64,000 nucleotides of DNA from contig CM034129.1 in NCBI GenBank assembly GCA_019914995.1, forward strand, positions 10,285,725-10,349,724, read 5' to 3'. The notes under the pieces were generated by a model. The model had not been told where the DNA came from, did not search any database, and saw only the letters and a program-made list of their open reading frames with translations. This document shows, piece by piece, positions 35,155 through 46,568 of the stretch. How positions within the stretch are numbered: the stretch's first letter is position 1; each line of letters starts with the position of its first letter. A program made the position numbers and the translations under genes. This DNA comes from Acanthochlamys bracteata. Taxonomy: Eukaryota > Streptophyta > Magnoliopsida > Pandanales > Velloziaceae.

Positions 35155-36220
35155 TAAAATAAAATGTATTTATATTTTTTTAAAGATAATAATAAATAAT
35201 AATAAATTTACTATATAATTTTTTTATATTTTTAAATTTTTAAATAAATTTTTTAAATATTTATAAAAAATATATTAGAAAACGTAAAATTAAAAATTAA
35301 AAATTTATTTTTAAAATAATCATCGGCAAACATCTTCTAACTATTATTTTTAACTCTTCTCTAAACAAAACAAGAAAAAACAAAAAAAACAAGGAAAAGA
35401 AAATGTTGGTTTTTACCTTTTTGATAAAATTCCTATTATTATTATTGTCTCGTTTTTGTTGCAATTATTATTATGATTGTGTTATTGCTTAAGTTTGCTA
35501 GAGCCTAGATGTCTTCAAATTTTCATGCTTCTTAAATTAAAATCTTGAACTTTACTCGAAACATATAATTTAATTTCAAATTCACCTTCTTAACTTATAA
35601 TATGGAATAAACATGAACGGTAATATGAGTGATTTGGTTTTACTGCTACCTGAACCACTGTAAAGTTTATTTTAAATACACTTAACTTTACTTTCTTTCT
35701 TCAAATTTTAAATTTAACCGCTTTAAGTATTTTAATTATCATTCTAAACTCTATTTTCATACCAAATTCAACTTCTATCAAAATTTAATTTTAAATTTTA
35801 ATTTTATTTATTTTAAATATCACTCTAAATTCTATTTTTAATAAACTCTATTTTTCATCGAATTTTATTTTTATAAACTTTAATTTCACAAAACTCAATT
35901 AAGTACATTTAAAACACCTCTAACATAATTTCCGTAAGTCACGAACTAATGGAAAGTACCTTGATTGTATGATCAGTATATTTACATTATATTTTCATCT
36001 GATCATGAAAAAGATACAATATTTTGTAGCTTCTTTTTTCGTTCCATGGCAAGAGAAGGAAGGGATACATCCAGAAAAACATATATACTACTTACAAAGA
36101 AACTACTATCGATCAGCTGGCAAATGCATCATGTACATTTGGCATCCGCAGGCGCTCAACTTATATACATTGATGGGAAGAAAGCACGATATTTTAGCAG
36201 ACTATCGTACACGCTGGAGT
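35155..36220. other. AT-rich spacer and 3' flank of the DUF829 gene
   Basis: No coding structure. 35650-35920 contains repeated TTTAAATT and TCTATTTT blocks that may be a decayed MITE. From about 35960 to 36220 the minus strand is probably 3' UTR of the DUF829 gene. The plus-strand open frames there lie antisense to that gene's end and have no homology I recognise. Confidence 0.35.
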
Positions 36221-39200
36221 TTACAATCTAGAGCGCCGTATTCCTCTAATAGGGTTGAAAGAACCATGCCCTCGAGCAGAACCAAATGTTTGCCTCCCAC
36301 TTGTTGGAAAGGTTGGTTTTATGTCCCATTCTTCTATGTTCTTGGGAACACAAACATCGAAAAGGATCTGGCCTAGAACACTGTTCGCATTGATGGCTGG
36401 TGGGTTCTGCAGCTGAAATGAACTACCTTCTTTAGCTTCATTGTACTCCAAGGATCTTGGTAAGAAAGCATCGTCATTTGGTTCAAATCTTAGTCTCCTT
36501 GAGTTCTTGTTTAAGGGCAGATCAGCCCTTCTGCTAAGAGAACCTTCCATGTCTACTTTTTCTCCATTTGTATATTGCCTTTGCTGCAAGTAGATTGCTG
36601 ATGCTTTCTGTAACAACTTAACTATTGCATGTCTGTATTCAGCTCCATGATGCTTGTAATGGCCTAAGGATAGAAAATTGATGAAGAAGGTGTTAAACAC
36701 AGTTAAAATCTAATAATGCACGAAAAAGAACAGTGTTGATCGCATTAATTACAGTTAGCTCCTTGTTAAGCAAAAATTATAACCAGCACAAAAATGGTCA
36801 AATCAGGTGAAGAACATACCTACATGAGGGGAACTGATCCAATTTGCTACTGTAATGTCACCACCAAGCTCCCTAATTCTTTGAACAAAATTACATACAA
36901 CTGGGAAGGGAGCAAATTCATCGTCTTCAGAACAACAGACAAGGAATGGACTCATATGCTGTAAATGTCCATTTAACAAAACATCAGGGCGATTAGGAAA
37001 ATATCACAAGTTTACAAATCAATGAGAAAGGTTGGGACTACTAAAGATGGAAGCCTTACAGCAGATCTGTACAGTGCTTGCCAATATTCCTCATGCTGTG
37101 CTTCAAAACGCTTTAGACAAAAAGCATCTAGCCCAGAAGCTACTGTCCTTGCCGTCCATGACATTACTTTTTGAAGGTTTGTTGATTTTTTTGTACTAGG
37201 ACGAATGACAAATCTAGTGCCTAAATCACTAGTGAAATCTATGGGGGCGGAATCGTATATTTGTCCACAAATGCTATCTTTTATCAGTAGAACTTCATCC
37301 TTCAGAAAATCAAATGAGCAAAAAACTTCAGAAAATAATAATTAACATACAGATTAATTGATGGCACATAACTTGAAAAGTATGAGTAGAGGGGTTGAAG
37401 AGAAGGAAAGACATCTACAATATGAAAAAGAAGGATGAGAATCTCAATTTTGGCATCGTCTACAAAATTTTGGACTATATAGTAAAGTTCTACAAACAAA
37501 GAAAGCCCTTGCTTAGCTTGTTCAAAAAAACCTTATTAGGGAAATACATTGATCTAATACAATGCTTTAAACAGAGAAAGATAAGATAGGTGAAGTGCTG
37601 CATTGGCTAAGGGCTTGTTTACCTTAAGATAAACTCACTTTTGAAAATGAATTTAAAAAATAAAATTAAAAATTAAAATATTTTTTAAAATACGTTTTTA
37701 GATTTATTTTGTATTAAAAGTGAATCTTAAATTGAATTTTAGAAAATAAACTTTTGATAAAAAATAATTTATTTTAAAATTTTTATCTATTTTGTATTAA
37801 AAGTGACTTTGAAAAAAAGTGAGTTTGGTGGCTTGGTAAACAAGCCTTAAAGAAAAAGATAAGTAACAAGAGCATACCAGACAAGCTTGCCCTTTACATT
37901 TCCCTTCAATCAACTGCCAATTTGAAAAAAATAAAAATAAAAATGTAAGTTTAATTTGTGTATCCAATTTTACATGATTATGCTCAAATAAATGTAGAAG
38001 TAGACTATTAAAGAAAGAAACTATAGAGAGAAAAGTGCATTAGCAGACAACAAGTTTACTCCTTACCTGAAGAACCTTGTACATGCAACCCTTTACTCCC
38101 CCAGAGAAAGCAGCAAATACAATTGGACTTGGTCTTAATTTCAATTCCTGTTATTACAATAAAAGGAAGGTAGCATATGATACTTTTCTAGCATAGCTAT
38201 ATCAAGGGAACTAAGTATGAGGGATTCAGAATATTAAGAAAAAAACGTGCTAGCTATTAAATAATTGCACTGTGCTTCAAGGAAAAGTAAACTTTTTCTA
38301 AAAAGAGGCAGGATACCAACCTTTATAAGCTCATGTAGGACACCAAATGCTTGTGACGTGGCCTTCTCTGCAGAAAAACTGTTCAAACACAACATAATTA
38401 CAATTATACAGGCGTAAAAGACTACAAGGAAATTTTCATGCTCATCCAACAAGAAAACAAAATCATGTGTGAACAGAAAACACGATAGATGGCATCCGAT
38501 GATATCTCATTGGGCTATATCTCATTTATCATCCCAAGTCAGTCATAAGAATAGCCTACATATGAACCAAACCACCTTGATCGCATCTATGTAAAGGCGA
38601 GCTTCTGCAATGCAAAGACAACTCCACCATTTTATACCCCAGCAAAACCTTTTATTCCCAACACTAACTTATGAGTTCCTACCAAAACACAGCAAATTGA
38701 GGCCTTTGCTGCTAGCAAAACCTTTCACACTTCTGCTATTTACTAGCTACGTCTACTAAATAACAGATACGTACTTGTTTGTGCATCCTATGCTCCAAAA
38801 CACAGATCCATTTCTCTAATTATCATTTCATTGAGCTAGAAATCCAGTGAAGCGGAAAACTTTAACTAAGGAATTTCACATGATTCCTTTTGTACAGAAC
38901 TCAAGAGCCAACAACTGTTGCACATTCCACACTGAAACTCATCCTGCTCTCAAAAACATGCAATACCCACTTCTCTAACTATAATATCCCCGTGCAAAAA
39001 ATCCAGTCAAGCGGGAATTTCGAAGTAAAGAATCTCAAAATTCCATTTGGCCGAAACTCAAGAACCAATAATTCATACCGTTCCCACTTAAACAATCAAC
39101 TGGAGCTAAAAACTCACATAAAGCGAAAATCTTTAGCAAGTAAATATCAATTGGAACCAAATTTTGAGCAGAATCAAAATGTTTTTCATTTTTCCCTTAC

Positions 39201-39397
39201 AGGGTGAATAAATCACAGTGGCAAACTAAAGGTTTCCACCCAACAGAAAGATACAGCTCAACGAACGGCTTCAAATCGCTCTCGTTACTCGAAGGCCAAG
39301 CAAACAAAACAACGATCCCCTCAACTGCTTTCGACGCAGCATCGCCGTCGATGACGCCCCAGTAAAGCTTCGCGCCACCACCTCCGCCGCCCCACAT
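36221..39397 (-). CDS. TMEM53/DUF829 alpha/beta-hydrolase-like protein
   Basis: Seven exons join in frame: 39397-39201, 38378-38321, 38147-38067, 37913-37878, 37299-37060, 36958-36820 and 36663-36221, giving 397 residues. The fold is an alpha/beta hydrolase of the DUF829 family. It begins with the conserved VEGIVVLFAWPSSNES and GWKPLVCHCDL blocks. A nucleophile elbow FSGGVKG places Ser near residue 100, an acidic SEDDEFAP near 214-221 and HVGHYKHH near 249. This is the usual Ser-Asp-His order of the family, so catalysis is plausible, but no substrate is established for plant members. The C-terminal ~110 residues are hydrophilic and extend past the typical hydrolase core. The start ATG at 39397 begins MWGGGGGG; a longer frame upstream lacks family similarity. 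Intron 4 carries a MITE. Confidence 0.9.
37611..37847. mobile_element. Tourist-like MITE in a DUF829 gene intron
   Basis: A 237-bp AT-rich element ends in GGGCTTGTTTACC and GGTAAACAAGCCT. It is flanked by TAA at 37608-37610 and 37848-37850. Length, target site and ends match the element at 3458-3693 closely enough to place them in one family. It sits inside intron 4 and leaves the splice sites untouched. Confidence 0.8.
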
Positions 39398-40725
39398 CTC
39401 CTAAAAAAAGAACAACAAATCAACGATCGAAGATTGAGTTCATCGCTGATTAATAGCAATTCGATCACTTGTAACACCAATTATAATAATTTTTTTGGAA
39501 ATTTTGGGAAAAAAATTGGGAAGAAATTTTGGAGAAGAGAGAGTCAATAGTATTGGGTAGAGAGCTAAAAGCTGACCTCAATGTTAACAATCAACGAGAT
39601 TTACAATTTCAAGCTTTAATTACATATTTCGGCAATATAGACTCTCTATTAAAAATTGTGATCCTTTATAAGTTGCTTGCTTGGCATTGGAACACCAAAG
39701 CTTCTACCTTTCATATTTTAGTTTTATCCGAATTTATTTCGTTAAAAACTTACTTTCAGATATAATAAAATATAAAACATATTTATAAATTCATTTTAAA
39801 ATGCAATCGAATATACAAAATAAATTTATTTTTCAAACTCACTGTTAAAAAAATTCACTTTATACAAATTTTTTTTTAAAAACTCGTTTCTGTAATCAAA
39901 TTAGACTTTAATCTTGTAGAAATTTAGTTCTTAGGCAGAAATTTTGAACGATAATATTTGATAAATTTACTCTAAAAAGTGTAATAGGCGTGAAAGGATT
40001 AGTATAGGTATATTATTGTTATCGTTAGTAATGGAGAAATAAATTTTATACATAATTGGGGTGGTTGCTTTAAGTTGAGGATAATATATTGCTTCTGGAG
40101 ATTTTCAGTTGAACAACGAGAACCAGAAGAAAAAGAGAAAAAAGAAACAGGTGGTCAATTGATTCATGTTTTCGTAATAATTCATGTGGTTACCAGTAAA
40201 GATAATGATCCAGGTAGTAGGACTAGGGACCAACCAACTACTCGTGTTTTGTTTTTACAAACCAAAAAAAACAAATCAACATCAACCAGTTCTATTATAC
40301 AGTCTTCAATTTCTCATGCAATATCTGTATCTAAACAGCACAGAAATCCACTTGTTTACAACTAAAAAATAATAACTTTATTTCAGCAAAGCAATTCAAG
40401 TTGAGTTTGTCAAATTAACAGCAGCTACAATAATCGTGTGAGAGCAACTATCTGGTTATCAATTATGTCAACTACAATAAGAAAAAGAAAATAATAAACA
40501 TAATGCAATTATAAACTCTAGTAGTCAATACAGAAGAATACTATTAATAAGGTTGAAAGAGATGTTTCGGAAACCTGGATAATGGTAGTTGAGACGTAAA
40601 GTTTAATAGGAGTTAAAACGGTGAATCAGCACACCAACTCACCAGTTTCTCAAATTTGAACTTGAAGCCAATAAAGAATAAGTGAATACTCTAAAACATG
40701 ACATAGTCGGCGGAAAAGCGTAAGC
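39398..40725. other. Spacer between the DUF829 and ORC2 genes
   Basis: 39398 to about 39560 should be promoter and leader of the minus-strand DUF829 gene. 39740-40010 is AT-rich. The remainder up to the ORC2 stop is probably its 3' UTR and flank. A plus-strand open frame at 40075-40365 has no coding character that I recognise. Confidence 0.35.
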
Positions 40726-43700
40726 TTAGTTCAATTCTCGTAACAACTTCTCAAGTGCTTCTGACGTTAGAGGTATATAGAGACAGTCCTGGCCATCCAA
40801 ATGCCTTCTGGTTTTCACTAGCTCATGGTCTTTGAACTCAGTGAGATGAGAATTGAGGGTAATTTGGCTGCTAACCAGAAAAAGCTCACGGGATGTGGTG
40901 TACAGAGTATTGACAGGCATACCTGAGAAAGCAAATACAGCACGTACAGCCTACATGCAGAAAGAAGTTTTTCCAATAAAAACAAGTTATGGAAGAATGA
41001 CTTACCTTCCTCTTTTGGGTTGGCTAGCTGATATTCTGCAAGAACCTTGAACACACTCTGCGCATTCGGGGTCAAACTCTGTAACACTATCAACGCAGTT
41101 CTAGTAGTTTGTGGCGCCGTGCCACTAGCTAGAATCAATGGGTAAAAGATACCTTCCACTTTATAAGACTGATAGGTGGGAACATGGTACCACAACCAAT
41201 TGAACTGCATATGAACCATCTTCTTATTCCACACTGGTGCAATCAAATAGAGATCCATGTCAATAGGAACTGTCAGTATATAAGTATTAAAACTAAATGT
41301 AGAATAGCTTCATCAATGTAGAAGCACTTAAAGAGCTCAGAAAGAAATTTCATGAGAACAGATTCCACATTCATCCTGAAGAAGGGAATTAGTAAAGATG
41401 CCTGGAGATAACATACATAAAGTGGTGTTAACATGGTCCATGGAAGCAATCATACGAACATGAGAAGAGCATGCCATTTGTGCGAGATACTGTTGAGATT
41501 CTGAATCTCGCAAAGCTGGTCCATCGATATTGTGGACAACAACGCACACAAAGCAATCATTCTCATCAGAATCTGGTCTATTGAGAAATGAGAATACATG
41601 CTCCATATTCTGTGAGCTAAACTCTTGGACTTTGGACTTGTTCCCTGACGAATGTTTCCTTGTAGCTTTCTCTTGTTCCTGCAGAAGTTCTGCAGTAGTA
41701 ACAGCAACCTGCAAAATAAGCTCATCTGTAAAACAAATGATATAGTAGAAACATAACTGCATTAGATAGACTACTCCCCTATAAGTGCCTCAGGAGACGA
41801 AGGAATACAAGTTGAGATAGTGCTTTTCCACCCCAAAAACCAGCAGTGTTTGCAAAGGTATTCAGAATGTAGAAGCAAAAAAGAAATAGACATACTCTGA
41901 TGGCTTTGAAAAGATTACATATCTAAAAAATTCGTTCTCTGCATAATATGAGCCTCAGAAGAAAAATAATTTAAATTGTCGTAGTAGAAATAAACATTTA
42001 CCACAGTATCCTTGTCGACTCTGAAATAAACATTTTGTCGAGACTAGTTAACCAATCCTATATGCCATAGAAGCTCGACAGACAAAAAAGTTATGGGACG
42101 GATTCATACAAATTGGTCATTGTTAATACTACTAAGCAGCACCTGAATGAGATTCATGCAGATTAGAGCTTGATTGCTGTCTATAAACTATGCAAGAAAA
42201 TAAAAACTTGAGTTATTACTCGCATACAGGAAACTACAGCTAAGTGAAGAACATGTATAACAAAAACTTAATGGAAACTTGAAAGATGACAATGCAAGGA
42301 AACTAAACCTAATACATCAACTAGGGAGGATGCCAGATGAGAAAAACCAAATCTACAACTTTGAAAGTGTGCTCTTTTACGTCCTAGTAGATAGACATAA
42401 AAAACCAACATCAAAAGTCTCAAGCCTTAAACTTTGAAGTCGTGAACATGGCTAGAATAGGTCGATCAAAACAATAATAAGAACGCCTCACAATTGAAAT
42501 CCCTATTGTATAAGATTCCGTGATGTTCAGGTTTTTAATTTTATACCAATTCTATAGCAACAACGACAAGAAAAGAGCCAAAAAGTAACTTTTGTAGCTG
42601 AACTTTTGGCTACGATGAATCTAAAAACGATCAGTAAGTGTGTCAGGAAACAAAACTATAGATATAGTAGTTCGAACCTACACCATGAGAACCATCAAGT
42701 TATGATGATGACTAGGAAAAGTATGAGTTTTACTTAGGGCGTATTTCAAACGCCCGTAATTCCACTTTTTCTCGCCAGATTTGGAGTTCCAAATAGTTCA
42801 TATATTTCATTTGCATAAGGAACTCAGGATTCCACTTCCACATGCAAAACTCCAGTTTCAACTTTCTTATTTGCACACCTCCCAATGCAATTCTATCTTT
42901 CAATTTTCAACTCACTTCCAAAAACTATTGAAATACAAAAATTTGAACTCCACTTCAACTCATTTTTCAAGAAACTCTACTTCCTACTTTTCATTTTTAT
43001 GAAACTCAGTTACGGATGTTTGCAACACGTCCTTAGAGAAAAACTATTAGAAGGAATTTTAAAAACTGCAATAATTAATGAAAATGTATCACTAGTCAAA
43101 AGTAATACTTGTTTCATGTTGACAGAAGGGAGATAGCCATTAATTACGACCACACCATAAGCAGTTAATGCTATTGAAGCAAAATCTTCAAGCAAGAACT
43201 TTTTAGAGCCAAAGCCATACATCAAGAGGCCAAAGCCACACCTGTAATAGAGGAAAGGGATATTTCACAGATCTTCAAAGAATACTATGTTGTCATGTTA
43301 TTCGTTTCTTAGGTGAACCAATGACTGAAATAAAAGCACTACACAGTACAAATTACAGTCAAGTTCCTCATATATAAGGAACATCAATTAGATAATATTA
43401 TCAATGTATACAGGTAACTATTGCTGTTATTGTAATAGGAATACAGGCTCCTTGCTGGGGGTACATATATATGTCTTCAAAAGAAATTTGCATTATCAGG
43501 TTTTTAGAATGCTAAGTGAAAATTTATTCTTTTAATGTTCAAGCAGAAGCACTGCCAGTAAAGTTGAATAGTTAGTAATTGACTTCAGTGAACTACAGAA
43601 CAGAGGTTTATCAAGAATATTGCAGCAAAAGAAATGAAGTCTCTTACCTTAGCTCAACAAGCCAGTTATGGTAGAGATTTTTATAGCTTCGTAACAAAGA

Positions 43701-44696
43701 TGCTATCTCTTTCTCATGTTTCCCTGGAATTCCAGATGCTGCTGCTCTCAAGGTCTACGCAAAAATGTTTGTATGAGCACATCTGACTGACAAAAATCAT
43801 GACTTATGAACCAGAAAGCGAAAGGAAAGTATTGTGGTTTTTTTTTGCACTGTCAAGAGCAACAAAGATGAAAAACTAATGATTTTAAACTTATTGCTCT
43901 GCACATGACAATGTAAAACTAAAGACAGTTTTGTTGCCTTGCAGTAATGCTTGAAAAAGAGGCAATTTGGTTCACACAATCACACTTATCTGAAACCTCA
44001 AAGACATCTAAATTCGAAAACATGCTGTCTTTGACACTAAGGAACAGTACGCAAAGTCCGTGGCTCGGTTTCAAAACCGTACATGGAGCTAACAATTGCC
44101 AAAAGCAAATCTTGAAGTACTGATATTTTTCTTAAGCATCTGAGTTTTCTTCAGCAACTGCTAATCCATAAGAAGCTTAAAATATAGTTAAATGCCACAA
44201 GAACAGCTCTTGAAATTCTCTAAGAACCCTTTCAAGAAGTGCATCTGAAACGAAGTAAGCTAATCCAGTGTTATGCATTAACATCTAACCAACATTTAGA
44301 TTAAACACATACGTCTAAAAAGTCCAAATTTATCTTCAATAGCAGCAGTAAGCAAAATTCCGCTAACTACTACATTAGAACGTTTGTCATTAACTTGGAT
44401 TCTGAAATAACTCTAAATTAAGAAGATTCATTTTCTTTACAAAAAAAAAAAAAAAACACCAGATTTAACTAATTATTTTCTTCAATAGCAGCAGAGTGAG
44501 TGAGCACCTGTTCATCAACGAGATCGATGTCGGAGAGCTTGCGAGCCGATTTCTTCAAACCAGCAGAACCGTGAAGCTCTTTCGAGAGGAAATAATTCCT
44601 TGAAAAACCCAGCTCTTCTTCATCTTCCTCTTCCTCTTCTTCAATCTCTTCTCGATCGCTTCGATTCAATTTTTTGCTGCTCGAATATTTTGACAT
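40726..44696 (-). CDS. ORC2: Origin recognition complex subunit 2
   Basis: ORC2 is a core subunit of the complex that marks replication origins and loads MCM helicase. Six exons join in frame: 44696-44508, 43754-43648, 43241-43109, 41708-41417, 41233-41006 and 40922-40726, giving 381 residues; Arabidopsis ORC2 is about 363. The N-terminus is acidic ([20 protein letters not shown]) and leads to [10 protein letters not shown]. The AAA-like core shows [60 protein letters not shown] and [16 protein letters not shown]. The C-terminal winged-helix region holds [19 protein letters not shown]. All regions match plant ORC2 as I recall it. The intron between exons 3 and 4 (1.4 kb) carries a MITE. The gene is divergent from TRAPPC5, and an E2F-type palindrome lies about 90 bp before the ATG. 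Confidence 0.96.
42737..43032. mobile_element. Tourist-like MITE in an ORC2 intron
   Basis: A 296-bp element has 23-bp imperfect inverted ends: GGGCGTATTTCAAACGCCC and, on the other strand, GGACGTGTTGCAAACATCC, both followed by GTAA; 18 of 23 positions match. TTA flanks it at 42734-42736 and 43033-43035. It lies in ORC2 intron 3 and overlaps no exon. Confidence 0.75.
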
Positions 44697-44782
44697 TTGC
44701 TTCTTGATTAATCTTTTTGCTCTTCGATCTGGAATTTGGGTTCTGTTAGAGTTGTCAGCCCTAGAATTTTCACAGTTGTTTC

Positions 44783-44798
44783 TTTCCCGCGCGCGGGA
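44783..44798. promoter_or_regulatory. E2F-type palindrome in the ORC2 promoter
   Basis: TTTCCCGC at 44783-44790 is the consensus E2F site. It is embedded in the perfect 14-bp palindrome TCCCGCGCGCGGGA at 44785-44798, so a second core reads on the other strand. It lies about 90 bp upstream of the ORC2 start codon. Plant ORC genes are known E2F targets, so S-phase control is a reasonable inference. Confidence 0.75.
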
Positions 44799-44884
44799 TT
44801 GCGGCCGTTTGTTGAATCGCTAATTTGAGGTGCCTAGCTGCAATTTTGTAAAACGTTTCTGTGGAATTGATTTGTCTATGATGT

Positions 44885-46285
44885 ACCAGATGACAAAATT
44901 AGTAAACTCAATAATTAGGGACATGATATTGCGAATATGTAAACCAAGTTATATAGGATGTCATAAAATACAAATGATACGTCTATATTGCAAAAAAGAA
45001 CAACCATAATTTTGCATATCACATCACTAATATTTTCGTATGAATTTATTAGAGGGTCGTTTACGCAAACAGTATCCCATGAATTCCAGATCCATGCCAC
45101 TAAAACTCTTATTACAATGTATAGAACCCCGAACAGCAAAAGTTTAATAGAGGGTCTAATTATGTACTCGTGTTGCACATTGATCGCACTTAATAATCTT
45201 ATTACGATTTATAGGGCCCAAATTTTGAAGTGATAATATGAAACTAGCAGACTATTCTGCAAAATCTAATTTTACGATATTTTGCATATTCATGCTACTA
45301 ATGAAAGTATTACAGTTTATAAACCCCTAAATGTTTATATAAGCAATAACACAAAACTTACTCCCTATATTTCAAACAGAACTTTCAAATTCTGGATATC
45401 ATGAACTAAGGGTCTTATTAGAAGGGTGTTAATCCTATCTTAGTAGAATTCATAGTCCAAGTTATACAGAAATTAAAAATTTTGATGGGCTTGTATTTAC
45501 AATATCAAGACAGCCACAATTGTCATGTTCGTTCCACTTTACATTTTTATAAGAAACAACGAACCTCACTGACAAAAGCGATAAATTAAAATTACGGATA
45601 TCTTTTGCAAACATGAACAAGATTTGGCATATTCATCCCCAAACAATCTTACGATTTGGCATATTCATACCTGTTGACACGTAATATCAAACCTAGTAGA
45701 CCCATTTTACAAACTTATATATATTATATCTTGAATTTTTATTTCAACTAATAATATTATTACAATTCATAAACCAAGTTTTATGGACAGTGATAAGATA
45801 CAAATAATGTGTTTATATTGCAAACAAGATACTCAGATTTTGCGTTTTATCCAGATATATAGAATTTATAGGCCTCTGTATGTTACAAGAAATACTGAAA
45901 ACTTAGTGGCTTATTTTCGCAAAACATATCACATGATATTTGATTGATCATCCCACTAAGAAACTTATTGGAAATGATTGACCCAATGACCCCTAAACGC
46001 CAAAAGTGATAAAAAAAAATAGAGGTTGCGTTGTGAAACAATGAGTATATCCTTTGCATATTAATCCTTATAAATGTATTACTACATTTTATGAACCCAT
46101 AAATATTAAAAGCTGATGTAAAAACTAGTGCGTCTATTTCGCGAAAAGGGCATAAATCATATTGTGCATGTTTATCACTTGAATAATTGTATTTAAATGA
46201 TGAGGCCCCTAATTGTCAAATGTAATATTTGTAAGTTATTGAACAGTGTTCACAAATAAATAATAGTTCTAAGGGGTATCGGTAG
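44885..46285. repeat. Decayed tandem array, period about 105 bp
   Basis: About twelve diverged units of roughly 100-115 bp fill the space between ORC2 and TRAPPC5. Each unit repeats the same word order: TTATTACNATTTATA, then ACCCC or GCCC, an A/T block with GTGATAA, AAACTAG, TATTTTGCAAA, TTTTGCATATTCAT and a CACTAA-like end. Clear unit starts are near 45108, 45198, 45308, 45755, 45858, 45961, 46074 and 46185. No open frame spans units and none resembles a protein. It is an old minisatellite or satellite remnant of unknown role. Confidence 0.8.
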
Positions 46286-46568
46286 TTCAATCCTGTATTT
46301 GTGGCGCCAATTTGCACTTTTCTTAAAGTTGCTAATAGGGACCGGCACTGCAAAATTCATAATCATTTCACTTCTATTCTTCTTCTGTTTTCTTCTTTCG
46401 ATCAGATCTCGGTTTCGATTCGATTCGGATAGCTGCCTCGGGATTCGTGTTTTTTTTTTTCTCCGGCGATCGAGAGGTAGATCATCGGTGCTTGGGGATT
46501 TGTGCTCGCTGGTGATTCATAGGTAGAAGAAGATTAGCTGGTTTAAGATTCGTGAAACGAGATAAGCC

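Noticed and set aside
35965-36376. Plus-strand open frames of 88 and 135 codons
   Set aside because: They are antisense to the 3' UTR and last exon of the DUF829 gene and show no protein family features.
44885-46285. Reading the tandem array as a CRISPR array or an RNA gene cluster
   Set aside because: The units are long, diverged over their whole length without conserved-repeat and unique-spacer structure, and the DNA is plant nuclear.
46301-46310. GTGGCGCCAA near the TRAPPC5 leader as an E2F site
   Set aside because: It matches the E2F core only loosely and lacks the TTT flank, unlike the ORC2 palindrome; too weak to annotate.
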